From Clostridiales bacterium UBA6114 (GTDB lineage Bacteria; Bacillota; Clostridia; Oscillospirales; Butyricicoccaceae), in NCBI GenBank assembly GCA_002423435.1, contig DIWE01000043.1:71604-135603 (forward strand): DNA of 64,000 bases. Direction: 5' to 3'. Each line of letters opens with the position of its first letter. Position 1 is the first letter of the stretch. This document shows, one piece after another, positions 25,895-34,880 of the stretch. The notes beneath the pieces are model-generated. The model was not told the origin of the DNA, ran no database searches, and saw nothing but the letters and a program-made list of their open reading frames with translations. A program made the translations under genes and the position numbers.

Positions 25895-27666
25895 TCCGCG
25901 TCACCTCCTTCCTGAATCAGAGCGTCGAACTGTGCGGTAAGCTCTTTCAGGATGTTTTCGTACTGCATTTTGTATTGATCCTCCGGAATGTCCTTTGCGC
26001 GGGCAATCCGGTCTCTCGCGGAAACGTTCAGGACTGCGTCCAAGGGAACATTCGATTTGACGGATTTAAGCGCCTGGTCGTAGTAAGCCATGATAAGCCC
26101 CAAAAGGCCGTACTGTTTGTCGTAGCTCGTATAGGAATCCGTATCGGTAAAGGCGTTTTGCTGGAGAAAATCCTCGCGGATTATGCGCGCGGCCTCCATC
26201 GTCACCCGGTCCGTCGGAGAGAGGGCATCGATGCCGACAAGGCGTACGATTTCGTCCAGCTCGTTTTCGTTCTGAAGAATCCGCATGGTCTTTTCGCGCA
26301 TTTCCATGAAGCCGCGGCCCATCTTTTCGTCATACCAGTCGGACAGGCGGTCGAGATAGAGGGAATAGCTCTGCAGCCAGTTGATGGCGGGGAAGTGACG
26401 CCGGTAGGCAAGGGACGAATCGAGTCCCCAGTACACCTTGACGATGCGGAGCGTCGCCTGGGAAACCGGCTCGGAAATGTCGCCGCCCGGAGGGGAAACG
26501 GCGCCGACGGCAGAAAGCGAACCCTCGCGGCCGTCGCTGCCAAGGCAGATGACGCGGCCCGCGCGCTCGTAAAACTGCGCCATGCGAGAGGACAGGTAGG
26601 CGGGATAGCCCTCTTCGCCCGGCATTTCCTCAAGCCGTCCGGACATTTCGCGAAGCGCCTCGGCCCAGCGCGAGGTGGAGTCGGCGATTACGGCGACGGC
26701 ATATCCCATATCCCTGAAATATTCCGCGATCGTGATGCCGGTGTAAACCGACGCCTCGCGCGCCGCAACCGGCATATCCGATGTGTTTGCGATTAAAACG
26801 GTGCGTTTCATAAGCGATTCGCCGGTTCGCGGATCCTTAAGCTCCGGGAACTCGCGCAAAACGTCGGTCATTTCGTTGCCGCGCTCGCCGCACCCGATAT
26901 AAATAACGATGTCGACGTCCGCCCATTTTGCGAGCTGATGCTGGACGACGGTCTTGCCTGAGCCGAACGGTCCGGGAACCGCCGCGGTGCCGCCCTTTGC
27001 AATCGGGAAAAGGGTGTCGATGATGCGCTGGCCCGTCATGATCGGGATGGTCGGCGGAAGCTTTTCCTTGTAGGGGCGCTCGCGCCGCACCGGCCATTTC
27101 TGCATCATGGTAAGCGGGACGATATTGCCGTCGTCGGTCTTGATCTTGGCGATCTCTTCCGTAACGGTAAATTCGCCGCCCCTGATTTCTTCCAAAACAC
27201 CCGAGATCCCGTTCGGGACCATGATCTTGTGGTCGACGACGACCGTTTCCCGGACTTCGCCCAGGAAATCGCCCGCCTGCACCCGCGCACCTTTTTCGGC
27301 GATCGGTTCAAACTTCCATTTTTTATCGCGGGAAAGGGAGGGCACCTCGATGCCCCTCGTGATGCAGGACCCGGCAATCGCGCGGATCGCCTCCAGGGGG
27401 CGCTGGATGCCGTCATAAATCGTTTCAATCAGGCCGGGGCCGAGCTCGACGGAAAGAGGCGCGCCGGTGGTTTCCACCGCGTCGCCCGGGCCGATGCCCG
27501 CGGTCTCCTCGTAAACCTGAATTGAAGCCTTGTCGCCGCGCATTTCGATGATTTCGCCGATCAGACGTCTTCTGCCGACGCGGACGACGTCAAACATATT
27601 GGCATCCTGCAAGCCTTCGGCAACGATCAGCGGGCCCGCAACCTTGACAATCCTTCCTGTATCCAT
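25891..27666 (-). CDS. atpA: V-type ATPase catalytic subunit A
   Basis: Catalytic subunit, 591 residues. The P-loop is GPFGSGKTVVQ, followed by YIGCGERGNEMTDVLREFPE with the catalytic glutamate. The segment of about 90 residues before the P-loop domain (residues 110-200) is the non-homologous insert that distinguishes V/A-type A subunits from F-type beta. The gap of 137 bases to atpF upstream is longer than others in the operon and contains only a doubtful 23-codon ORF. Confidence 0.97.
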   Translation of the reverse strand: MDTGRIVKVAGPLIVAEGLQDANMFDVVRVGRRRLIGEIIEMRGDKASIQVYEETAGIGPGDAVETTGAPLSVELGPGLIETIYDGIQRPLEAIRAIAGSCITRGIEVPSLSRDKKWKFEPIAEKGARVQAGDFLGEVRETVVVDHKIMVPNGISGVLEEIRGGEFTVTEEIAKIKTDDGNIVPLTMMQKWPVRRERPYKEKLPPTIPIMTGQRIIDTLFPIAKGGTAAVPGPFGSGKTVVQHQLAKWADVDIVIYIGCGERGNEMTDVLREFPELKDPRTGESLMKRTVLIANTSDMPVAAREASVYTGITIAEYFRDMGYAVAVIADSTSRWAEALREMSGRLEEMPGEEGYPAYLSSRMAQFYERAGRVICLGSDGREGSLSAVGAVSPPGGDISEPVSQATLRIVKVYWGLDSSLAYRRHFPAINWLQSYSLYLDRLSDWYDEKMGRGFMEMREKTMRILQNENELDEIVRLVGIDALSPTDRVTMEAARIIREDFLQQNAFTDTDSYTSYDKQYGLLGLIMAYYDQALKSVKSNVPLDAVLNVSARDRIARAKDIPEDQYKMQYENILKELTAQFDALIQEGGDAE

Positions 27667-27803
27667 TTTTCGTTTACCAGCCTTTCTTAAGCGGGATCAA
27701 GTCATACATGGCAAGCTCCGCCATGCATGTTGGAAATATCCGCATGGGGGAATGCGCCGCTTCGGCGAAATATCGCCCGCGGGCAACAAAAGAATTCCCG
27801 GAG

Positions 27804-28118
27804 TCAGTTCCCGAAAATATCCGCGCCGACCGCCCGCTCGACAGCCTTGTGCACCGCTTCCATGCCGAGGCCCAGAGAGCCTTCCTTGCCGGGGATCAGG
27901 ATGATGGCGGGGGTTGGCGAATCCTTGTAGTGCGCGATTTCGGCTTTCATCTCCGACGCAAACTGCTCAGTCAGATAGATGACCGCGTAATCCTCCTTCG
28001 CAAGGCGGGTCAGAGCGGCCTTTGCAGTCTGCGTATCGTCGGCAAAGACGACGTCAAGGCCCAGAGCCTTGAAACCGAGCACGCTGTCGCGGTCTCCTAT
28101 GACTGCTATTTTATACAT
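27804..28118 (-). CDS. atpF: V-type ATPase subunit F
   Basis: Small regulatory rotor subunit, 104 residues, with a CheY-like alternating fold: MYKIAVIGDRDSVLGFKALG at the start and ILIPGKEGSLGLGMEAV near the end. It binds subunit D in the central stalk. Its start overlaps the end of atpC by eight bases. Confidence 0.93.
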   Translation of the reverse strand: MYKIAVIGDRDSVLGFKALGLDVVFADDTQTAKAALTRLAKEDYAVIYLTEQFASEMKAEIAHYKDSPTPAIILIPGKEGSLGLGMEAVHKAVERAVGADIFGN

Positions 28119-29121
28119 AGGTATCCCTCAAACTTTCCATGACCGTTTCGGGCGAAAGCCCGGCGAGCCTGCCCGTCAGCACGATGCGCACGGCGGTAAG
28201 CTCCGTTTCCTTGGCGGCAAGATAGGCCGCGAGCGGAGACTCTCCGAACGCAACGTATTTCGCGCTCTTCAGATAGGATAAAAGCGCGTTGTCGCATTCG
28301 AGATCCAAAAAGGAAAGGCCCAGGTCGCCCTTCAAGGCGGCAATGCCCGCCTCGGCCGCCTTTTGCAGAGCGGTGTGCGCGTAAATGTTCCCGAGAAGCT
28401 CGGGCGTGATTTCGGCGGACAGCTTGGAAACGGATACATTCCCTCCGGGAATATAAGCCCGGCGCAGGTATTCAAAGGAACGCCCCATGCGCTTTAACCG
28501 GACACAGGCGCGCAGATTGACCGAATCGATCAAAAGCCGCACGTAACCTTTTATGACCTCATTTCCGATTTCGGTCGCAACCGACAGCATTTCCTGATAG
28601 CAGGCCTTGTCGAGAATAATATCGGAGGTCTGCGGATCCGAGGTGCACGAAAGGACCTCGCGCGCTTCCGAAACGGCGGCGCCCATGGCTGGGGGCATTT
28701 CATGGTAATTCGATTCCAGAAGCATCACTTTCATGGCTTTTGTTCGAATCCTGCCCGCGTCTATGAGCGAAGAGTCGTAATCGGCCCCCTTTGCCTCGCC
28801 CTTTATAATCGCTTTCAAGTTGTGGTAATCATACTTGATTAAAAAAAGGTCGACGATACGGCGGTCGGGGGACATCCTGAGCGTCTCGTCAAACAGCTTT
28901 AAACGCTCTTTGGCAAGCATTTTCTCTATTTCCGAAAGGGAAAGGGAGGAAACGGAGGGGTATCCGCATTCCGACAGCACCTTAACTGCATCCTCGTCGG
29001 TTTTGGCCTCCAGGATGCGCTCAAGGCGTTCGCGCGTAAGCAGATTTTTTTCGAGCGCTCGCACGCGCGCGGTCGCGTATGCGTAATCAATATCCCGAAG
29101 CTTCTCTTTCAAAGCCCACAC
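28111..29121 (-). CDS. atpC: V-type ATPase subunit C
   Basis: Socket subunit (V-type d / A-type C), 336 residues, that joins the central stalk to the membrane ring. It is all-helical and built from three similar parts, starting YAYATARVRALEKNLLTRERLERIL. It lies between atpE (44 bases upstream) and atpF (overlapping), the standard order. Confidence 0.93.
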   Translation of the reverse strand: MWALKEKLRDIDYAYATARVRALEKNLLTRERLERILEAKTDEDAVKVLSECGYPSVSSLSLSEIEKMLAKERLKLFDETLRMSPDRRIVDLFLIKYDYHNLKAIIKGEAKGADYDSSLIDAGRIRTKAMKVMLLESNYHEMPPAMGAAVSEAREVLSCTSDPQTSDIILDKACYQEMLSVATEIGNEVIKGYVRLLIDSVNLRACVRLKRMGRSFEYLRRAYIPGGNVSVSKLSAEITPELLGNIYAHTALQKAAEAGIAALKGDLGLSFLDLECDNALLSYLKSAKYVAFGESPLAAYLAAKETELTAVRIVLTGRLAGLSPETVMESLRDTYV

Positions 29122-29165
29122 TCCTTATACGCATCTGTTGAAAAAGTCGTCAAAATTTGCTTTCT

Positions 29166-29765
29166 TCAGCCAAAAAGCACCTTCGCGACTTCAAACGAGA
29201 GATCTTCCTTGATTAAACGAACGATCGTATCCAAAGTGCAGTTTAATTCCACGTCTTTGTTTTTCAGCACCAGCCCGCCCTTTAACGGTCTGATTTCCTC
29301 CGAGAGGGTAAGGCCGGCGTTTTTTTGCTGATCCGAAAGCAGTTTGTTTGCACCGATAACGATCTGTTTGCCGAAGCGGGAACGGTCCTGCGCCGAAAGA
29401 ATAATCTCTTCCGTTCCGCTCGATGACGCGTTTGCCGCAAGCCGGCACAAAAAGTCGATGTATTCATTGTCCGGAAACTTCAAAAGGCGTTCATAGGCAA
29501 GGTCAAAGGCGCGGGAGATAAGCTCCTGCTTTTTTGCAAGCAGTGCTTTCTTCGCCTCGAGCTCGGAAACCGAGCGCGCGCGTTTTATGCGCTCCGACGC
29601 CTGTTCCTCGGCGCGGGATATCAGATCGCGCTGATAGCTCTGCGCCTTTTGTGCAAAGGAGGCTGCCACCGATGAAGCGTCGGCCCTTGCTTTGCCAAGA
29701 ATGCCGGATATTTCGGCCTCGGCATCACCGTTGATTTTTCCGGTGATTTTATCAATACCGTTCAT
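29166..29765 (-). CDS. atpE: V-type ATPase subunit E
   Basis: Peripheral stalk subunit, 199 residues. The first 100 residues form a long Ala/Glu/Lys/Arg-rich helix that pairs with subunit H(G), and the C-terminal globular part (GGLVLKNKDVELNCTLDTIV) contacts the head. Located between the proteolipid and subunit C genes. Confidence 0.92.
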   Translation of the reverse strand: MNGIDKITGKINGDAEAEISGILGKARADASSVAASFAQKAQSYQRDLISRAEEQASERIKRARSVSELEAKKALLAKKQELISRAFDLAYERLLKFPDNEYIDFLCRLAANASSSGTEEIILSAQDRSRFGKQIVIGANKLLSDQQKNAGLTLSEEIRPLKGGLVLKNKDVELNCTLDTIVRLIKEDLSFEVAKVLFG

Positions 29766-29784
29766 TCGGGCACTCCTTAAAAAA

Positions 29785-30270
29785 TTATTTTATGTTGATG
29801 ATCATCAAAATGGAAATAAGCAGCGAGAGCACCGCATAGGTCTCAACCATCGCGGGGTAAAGCATGGCTTTCGCAAGGTCTTCCGGTTTTTTCGCGATGA
29901 TGCCCATGGAAGCGGCAGACGCGCGGCCCTGCGCGATGGCGGAAACATAGCCGCCGATCGCCATCGGGAGTGCGGCCGCGATATACATGAGGCCCTGCGC
30001 GGATCCCAGCTCGATGTGCCCTGCGAAAACGCCGATGTTGTTCAGTATGATAAACGCGACCAGAAGGCCGTAAATGCCCTGTGTGCCGGGGAGAGCCTGG
30101 AGAAGAAGCGTCTGGCCGAATTTATTGGAGTCCTCGGTTAAAACACCGGCGGCGGCCTCGCCGGCAATGCCGACACCCTTGGCGCTTCCGGCGCCGGCCA
30201 AACCCGCGGCAAGAGCCGCGCCCAAAAGTGCTAAAAACGGGCCGTTAAAAATTACGTTAAGCCAATCCAT
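29785..30270 (-). CDS. atpK: V-type ATPase proteolipid subunit K, sodium-type
   Basis: Membrane rotor ring subunit, 161 residues, with four helices from a duplicated hairpin. Only the second hairpin has the ion-carrying carboxylate, E143 in AMVETYAV. L60, T63 and Q64 in ALPGTQGIYG and Q114 in AIAQGRA match the L-T-Q-Q-E sodium ligands known from the Enterococcus hirae NtpK ring (L61, T64, Q65, Q110, E139, as I recall them). The enzyme is therefore predicted to move sodium, not protons. Confidence 0.95.
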   Translation of the reverse strand: MDWLNVIFNGPFLALLGAALAAGLAGAGSAKGVGIAGEAAAGVLTEDSNKFGQTLLLQALPGTQGIYGLLVAFIILNNIGVFAGHIELGSAQGLMYIAAALPMAIGGYVSAIAQGRASAASMGIIAKKPEDLAKAMLYPAMVETYAVLSLLISILMIINIK

Positions 30271-32220
30271 TTAATTTTCCTCCTTAATGACTGCGACATA
30301 TTTTGTTTTATTGAATAACGGAACAAAGGGGCGCCCCGCGCCTTCAAAGAACTTGCCGAAGAACTCGACGTAATGCAGGCGGCAGGTATGTACGAACGCG
30401 CCCAGCAGATTGACGGCGATATTGAACGTGTGTCCCAGAATAAAAACAAATATAAAAAGAATCCAGCCGACAGGCGTGCTTCCGCCGAGCGAGCCCATCG
30501 TGTTTATGACGCTTGCGACAACCCCTGTCGACAGGCCGAGCGCCATAAGGCGCGAATAGGAAAGGATATCGGACAGGTAGGAGGTGACGCCGTAAAGCGC
30601 GCCGAGGCCTCCCGTGATTTTTCCGAAAATGGATTTTTTCGCACGGCCGGCCGTTAAAAAGACGCCCAATGCGCCGGCGGCCGCGACGTAAATCCCGCCG
30701 GAAAGACCGGTAAGCGTTGCGATAAGCCCGCCGATGATCAGGTACCAGAAGCCGACGTCAAACAAAGCGTCGAGCGGATGTCCCTGTTTGATCATTCTCC
30801 AGCCGGAAAGCCCCATTCCGACGAAAAGATGCACGACCCCGAGCCCGAGGGCAAGCATCAATACGACGATCGGGTCGGCGAGGGGATCGATCAGAAACGG
30901 AACCGTCACTCGTTTTCCCGTAAGGAGCATGCTGATGGCCGGAACGGCGTCGCCGAACCAGCTTCCGAAGACGGCTCCCCAAAGGAACGCGGAAAAGCCG
31001 ACCGCGGCCGCGACCTGCATGAATTTTTTGAAGGTCCCGGAGGGCCTGGCTTTTTTAAGTACAAACAACGCGCCGAGCGCAAGGATCAGTCCGTAGGCCG
31101 CGTCGGACAGCATCATGCCGAAAAACAGGAAAAAGAATACCGCGACGAACGGGTTCGGATCGATTACGGTGTTATAGCCCGGAAGGCTGTAAAGCTCGGT
31201 GATCGTACCGAAGGGGGTGACGGCGGGGCCGTTTGCCAGCACGACCGGCGGCTCCTCGTCGTCCGACGGGTCGGAAAACACATAAGCGCATTCGCTCGCC
31301 TCTAAAACCTTTGAAACGTCGGCCTCCGCGTCGCGGGGCACCCAGCCCTCCATAAAAACCGTGGTTTTTGTGGTGCCGAGCCTTGAGAGCATCTCGTCTC
31401 GCTGCGCTTCAAGGTTCAAAAGATCGTATACCTGCTCGATTAAGGGACGCTGGGGAGCAAATTCTGCGATTTCCCCCTCCAGGGCGGCGCGCTCCTTCGA
31501 AATTTCATCGAGGCGCAGACGCAGCTCGTGGAGCATATCGGAAGCCGTACCGGATGCATCCTTAAAGATGACCCGTGAAAAACCGCTTTTCTTTAAGGAA
31601 TCGAGAGAGGGCTCCAGCGCATCCCGGTGGCAGATCAGGCAAAAATAATGCTGCTCCTTATCCGAAGAGATAAGCTCGAGTTCGGATTCGGGAGCCGCTT
31701 GCGCGAGATCCTGCATGATCGCGTCCGCATCTGAAACGGAGGGACATGTCCCGAACAGCACATGGAAGCATTTCCCGCCGGCATAATTCAGATCGACCGG
31801 CATGGACTCCCAGGGCTTTAGGGTGGCCGCCTTTGCGGTCAGGCGGTTTTCTTCCGCGTAAAGCGAGGTGATTTTTTCAGAGCAGGCGTTTAACTTCGAA
31901 GCGATGCCGAGCGCCTTTTCTTTTGAGGTCTCGCTTTCAAATTCCCTTTCGGAGACTTCGCGCCGGGGCGAAAACAAGCCGGATTTTATAGGTGCGTATT
32001 TGGAAAGGATCGAAAGCGCGGAGCTCAAGGCTAAGAACTTTTGCCGGGCATCCCCGATTTCCTCGGAACGCTTTAGTACGCTGCACCACTCGGGCTTTGC
32101 AAGCTTTTCAAGAGAACTCTCGATTTCGACGCAACCCAAACGGCTCAAGTCGTGCATCAAACGCCGCCGCGCGCTGCCCAGTGCGATCACGTGCAGACGT
32201 TTCATCCTGACAATTGCCAT
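30271..32220 (-). CDS. atpI: V-type ATPase membrane subunit I (a-type stator)
   Basis: Stator of 649 residues. The soluble N-terminal half (1-320) contains coiled coils. The C-terminal half has about eight membrane helices and carries the ion half-channels beside the K ring (FFGMMLSDAAYGL, YLSDILSYSRLMALGLSTGV with the essential Arg, GHTFNIAVNLLGAFVHTCRLHYVEFFGKF). It is adjacent to atpK with no gap, and its ATG overlaps the atpH stop by one base. Confidence 0.96.
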   Translation of the reverse strand: MAIVRMKRLHVIALGSARRRLMHDLSRLGCVEIESSLEKLAKPEWCSVLKRSEEIGDARQKFLALSSALSILSKYAPIKSGLFSPRREVSEREFESETSKEKALGIASKLNACSEKITSLYAEENRLTAKAATLKPWESMPVDLNYAGGKCFHVLFGTCPSVSDADAIMQDLAQAAPESELELISSDKEQHYFCLICHRDALEPSLDSLKKSGFSRVIFKDASGTASDMLHELRLRLDEISKERAALEGEIAEFAPQRPLIEQVYDLLNLEAQRDEMLSRLGTTKTTVFMEGWVPRDAEADVSKVLEASECAYVFSDPSDDEEPPVVLANGPAVTPFGTITELYSLPGYNTVIDPNPFVAVFFFLFFGMMLSDAAYGLILALGALFVLKKARPSGTFKKFMQVAAAVGFSAFLWGAVFGSWFGDAVPAISMLLTGKRVTVPFLIDPLADPIVVLMLALGLGVVHLFVGMGLSGWRMIKQGHPLDALFDVGFWYLIIGGLIATLTGLSGGIYVAAAGALGVFLTAGRAKKSIFGKITGGLGALYGVTSYLSDILSYSRLMALGLSTGVVASVINTMGSLGGSTPVGWILFIFVFILGHTFNIAVNLLGAFVHTCRLHYVEFFGKFFEGAGRPFVPLFNKTKYVAVIKEEN

Positions 32221-32534
32221 CAGCCGTTCACGATCCTTTCGACAATGATTGAGACCGCCTTTTCCATCTGAGCCGAAGCATTTTTCTCAAGCACTTCGCA
32301 TTGGAGCAGGGCCTCGTCGGAAATTTTCCGGGCCTCGGCCTGCGCATTTGCGTCGGACGCCTTAAAAATCTCCGCGATTTTCTCCTCGGCCTCGGCCGCC
32401 GCCTTTTTCAGAGTCTCTTTTCCCGCCTCTTCCGCTGATGCAAGGATCTTTTTAGCCTCAAGCAACGCGTCTGAACGCTTTTTTTCCGCTTCTTCCTCCG
32501 CAGCGGAAATCTGCCTTATCGCATCAAGCGACAT
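32220..32534 (-). CDS. atpH: V-type ATPase subunit H/G (peripheral stalk coiled coil)
   Basis: First gene of the operon, 104 residues, almost all one Ala/Glu/Lys helix (SAAEEEAEKKRSDALLEAKK). This is the partner of subunit E in the peripheral stalk. I choose the ATG at 32534, after GGCGGTGAGAAG, over an upstream frame extension to 32636 that reads like non-coding leader. Confidence 0.85.
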   Translation of the reverse strand: MSLDAIRQISAAEEEAEKKRSDALLEAKKILASAEEAGKETLKKAAAEAEEKIAEIFKASDANAQAEARKISDEALLQCEVLEKNASAQMEKAVSIIVERIVNG

Positions 32535-32647
32535 CTTCTCACCGCCTTTTTGCCCGGAGCAAAAGAAAAACCTGCGTTTTTGCCCCGGTCTATATTTCAT
32601 TTGTTGCAATAAAATAGGGCCCAAATTTGCGTACAAGTCCTTATTCT

Positions 32648-32676
32648 ATGATAGCAGACGATAGGTTATTTTGCAA
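32648..32676 (-). promoter_or_regulatory. Promoter of the V-ATPase operon
   Basis: Minus strand TTGCAA (32676-32671), 17-base spacer, TATCAT (32653-32648). Five of six bases match the -10 consensus. It gives a leader of about 105 bases before atpH. Confidence 0.65.
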
Positions 32677-32726
32677 CCCTTTAATTGATAAAATTTAAAC
32701 AAAAGATTGAAGGGCCTGTCAAAATT

Positions 32727-34337
32727 TCATTTTCCTGTAAGAATCTGACTTCCGGGCGGGGTCTTCCTCCGGCCGTTTCTGAAATACCCGAGATAAAAAA
32801 TCAAGGCGCCCATGGCCCAGAAATACGAAACCATGTAGGGTACTTCAAAAATATTTTCAAAATAGCAGTGGACAAGCACGCCGCACATGCCGGCGAGCAT
32901 CGCCTGCCCCAAAAAGGCGGTCCGGTCGCCCTTTATGCGGCCGACCGAGCGGATCGACCACAAAAGAAGGCCAAACAGAAGCAGAAGAAAGCAGATAAGG
33001 CCGAGGATTCCCATTTCCACCTCTGTTTTCAAATAGTAATTGTCGATATAGAAATACTTGAACGTGTCGGTTTCCTCGAGGAGCTTGTTCTGCATCGCGA
33101 CCGCTCCGCCGAACCGGCCGAGTCCGAAGCCGAGGACGGGGTTCGAATCGAAAAGAAGCTGCCTTGCCGTGTCCCAGCGCACCATCCGCCCGCCCGTCAT
33201 CGACGCAGTCACATAGTCCGCCGTAAAAAGGTAGGTGATTCGATTTGCAATCGACGGGACAAACAGCAGAGCGAGGCTCGCGCCCGCCATCATCAGGGCG
33301 ATCAGGCGCCGGTCGATAAAAACGGCGAAAACCAGCACGGCGACCGCCATGCCGATCCATGCGCCGCGCGAAAAAGTGAAAAGAAGGGCGAGGCACATCA
33401 GAAAAACCGCGCACCAGCAGCCGATTTTCAGGCGGATATCCTTAAAATAATAGGCAAGGCCCGCCGCCATCGGCGCCGTCAGCACGAAAAACGAGCCCAG
33501 GATATTGGGGCTTCCGATGATCGAAAAGACCCTTGTGCGCACGCCGGCCTCGGTTTGGGAGACCCAGCCCGCGGGAATCGGCACGGCTACGATGTACTGA
33601 TAAATCCCGTGCAAAGCCATGAGGAGCGACAAAAGTACCATGGCGCCGTAAAAGGCCATCACGTCGCCGTCGTTGTCGATCAGCCGTACGACAAGGAAAA
33701 ACCAGACCATGTATTCGACGACTGCGCGGTAGCCGGCGAAAGCGACGCCGGGGTAGGGGGAGACCACGCACATCAGGAAAAAGCCGACGCCGATAAACAA
33801 AAGCAGATAAGAATCGACCGGCGTGGTCCGGCAGGGCTTCGGCAGACGGCTTGAGGCGCGGCGGTAAATCACATACGAAAGGGCCGCGAGAATCAAAGCC
33901 TCGTCCCAGGCCGACGCAATCACGGTGACGGTGATCACATTCCGGAAAAAGTAATCGACGCAGACGGAGAGAACGAGCGAAAGCAGGATGAGCCGGCGGA
34001 TCGTGCAGACCTTCGCAAGAAAAGCCAGTCTTGAGTTTTGAACCAGGCGGGTTATAAAGGACAAAAGCGCCCGCAAAAGCCGAAAGACGATGCTTCCGGA
34101 AACGGCGGGAGCAAGCATTGAGATCCTTGCCGAAACCCGCGAGCAGATGCGGCCGTAAACCGAGCCGTGCGCCCGGTTCGGCACCTCGCAGAAGCGGGCG
34201 AAGATCGTCTTTGTCAGCGAGCGCGAGTAGCTCCGCTTAAAAAAAGCGGACAGGGAATGAAGGACGCTTTTCTCGGCCCACGACCGAAGCTGCGCGGCCG
34301 CTTTCCATAGAAAGCTGTTTTTTAAGATGCCGATCAT
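32727..34337 (-). CDS. O-antigen ligase / polymerase-like membrane protein
   Basis: Polytopic protein of 536 residues with about 12 membrane helices after a basic N-terminal part of 100 residues. The Wzy_C/O-antigen-ligase signature is the large outside loop with NILGSFFVLTAPM, FTFSRGAWIG and NPVLGFGLGRFGG. Members join or polymerise glycan repeat units outside the membrane. It is the last of three minus-strand genes with a DUF4330 protein and a flippase, facing a CsaB fusion. Its likely task is assembly of a secondary cell wall polysaccharide. Confidence 0.85.
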   Translation of the reverse strand: MIGILKNSFLWKAAAQLRSWAEKSVLHSLSAFFKRSYSRSLTKTIFARFCEVPNRAHGSVYGRICSRVSARISMLAPAVSGSIVFRLLRALLSFITRLVQNSRLAFLAKVCTIRRLILLSLVLSVCVDYFFRNVITVTVIASAWDEALILAALSYVIYRRASSRLPKPCRTTPVDSYLLLFIGVGFFLMCVVSPYPGVAFAGYRAVVEYMVWFFLVVRLIDNDGDVMAFYGAMVLLSLLMALHGIYQYIVAVPIPAGWVSQTEAGVRTRVFSIIGSPNILGSFFVLTAPMAAGLAYYFKDIRLKIGCWCAVFLMCLALLFTFSRGAWIGMAVAVLVFAVFIDRRLIALMMAGASLALLFVPSIANRITYLFTADYVTASMTGGRMVRWDTARQLLFDSNPVLGFGLGRFGGAVAMQNKLLEETDTFKYFYIDNYYLKTEVEMGILGLICFLLLLFGLLLWSIRSVGRIKGDRTAFLGQAMLAGMCGVLVHCYFENIFEVPYMVSYFWAMGALIFYLGYFRNGRRKTPPGSQILTGK

Positions 34338-34834
34338 TCGAACCTCACCGATTCTATAATCGGGGTGCTCTCAAAATCCTGCGTTTTCAGCGTAAAGGTG
34401 CGGCCCGCGCGGACCTCCTGGTTCGCCATGGTCGGAACGGGGGTATCCTTTGGGACGTATGCCTCGACGGTGACCATAATGTCCTTTTTGGAAGGGTCGA
34501 GCGCGTCCACGATGCGCCCGTCGGCCGTCGTCACCTGTTGGATATACGGAACGATTTCCACGTTTGTGACCACAGCGTCGGTATAGCTGTTTCCGGCGAC
34601 CAGCTTTTTGCCGGTCTGCGGGTTTGCGTTAACCTCGCTCACGAGAAAGGGCGTGGCCCCGCGGACGCGCATGACGGTGATCATCTTCACCTGGGGTGCG
34701 ACCACGTTTTGGACCGCGGGCGAAAAAAGCTTCCATACAATACCGCCGACAACGAGCAGGGCGGCTGCGAGCACAATAAGGTCGACAATGTTGATGACCT
34801 TGAACAGACGGCCTTTTTCATCAATAATTTTCAT
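34334..34834 (-). CDS. DUF4330-family membrane-anchored protein
   Basis: Protein of 166 residues: a short cytoplasmic N-terminus (MKIIDEKGRLFKVINIVDL), one membrane helix (about 20-40) and an outside beta-rich domain with VMRVRGATPFL, the DUF4330 pattern. Function unknown, but members usually sit in cell-wall polysaccharide clusters, as here. The ATG at 34834 has GGAG six bases upstream. The end overlaps the ligase gene by four bases, indicating coupling. Confidence 0.8.
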   Translation of the reverse strand: MKIIDEKGRLFKVINIVDLIVLAAALLVVGGIVWKLFSPAVQNVVAPQVKMITVMRVRGATPFLVSEVNANPQTGKKLVAGNSYTDAVVTNVEIVPYIQQVTTADGRIVDALDPSKKDIMVTVEAYVPKDTPVPTMANQEVRAGRTFTLKTQDFESTPIIESVRFE

Positions 34835-34880
34835 AGCATTCTCCAATCATCTTCTTCGTTGCTTTTTGCAAAACGGCTTT

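Noticed and set aside
27667..27803. 23-codon ORF between atpF and atpA
   Set aside because: No ribosome site at good spacing and no similarity to any V-ATPase subunit; the gap is probably untranslated.
32685..33854. Long plus-strand open frame of 389 codons opposite the O-antigen-ligase-like gene
   Set aside because: It is a shadow of the GC-rich minus-strand gene, rich in Arg/His/Asp with no fold pattern, while the minus-strand protein has clear membrane helices and family motifs.
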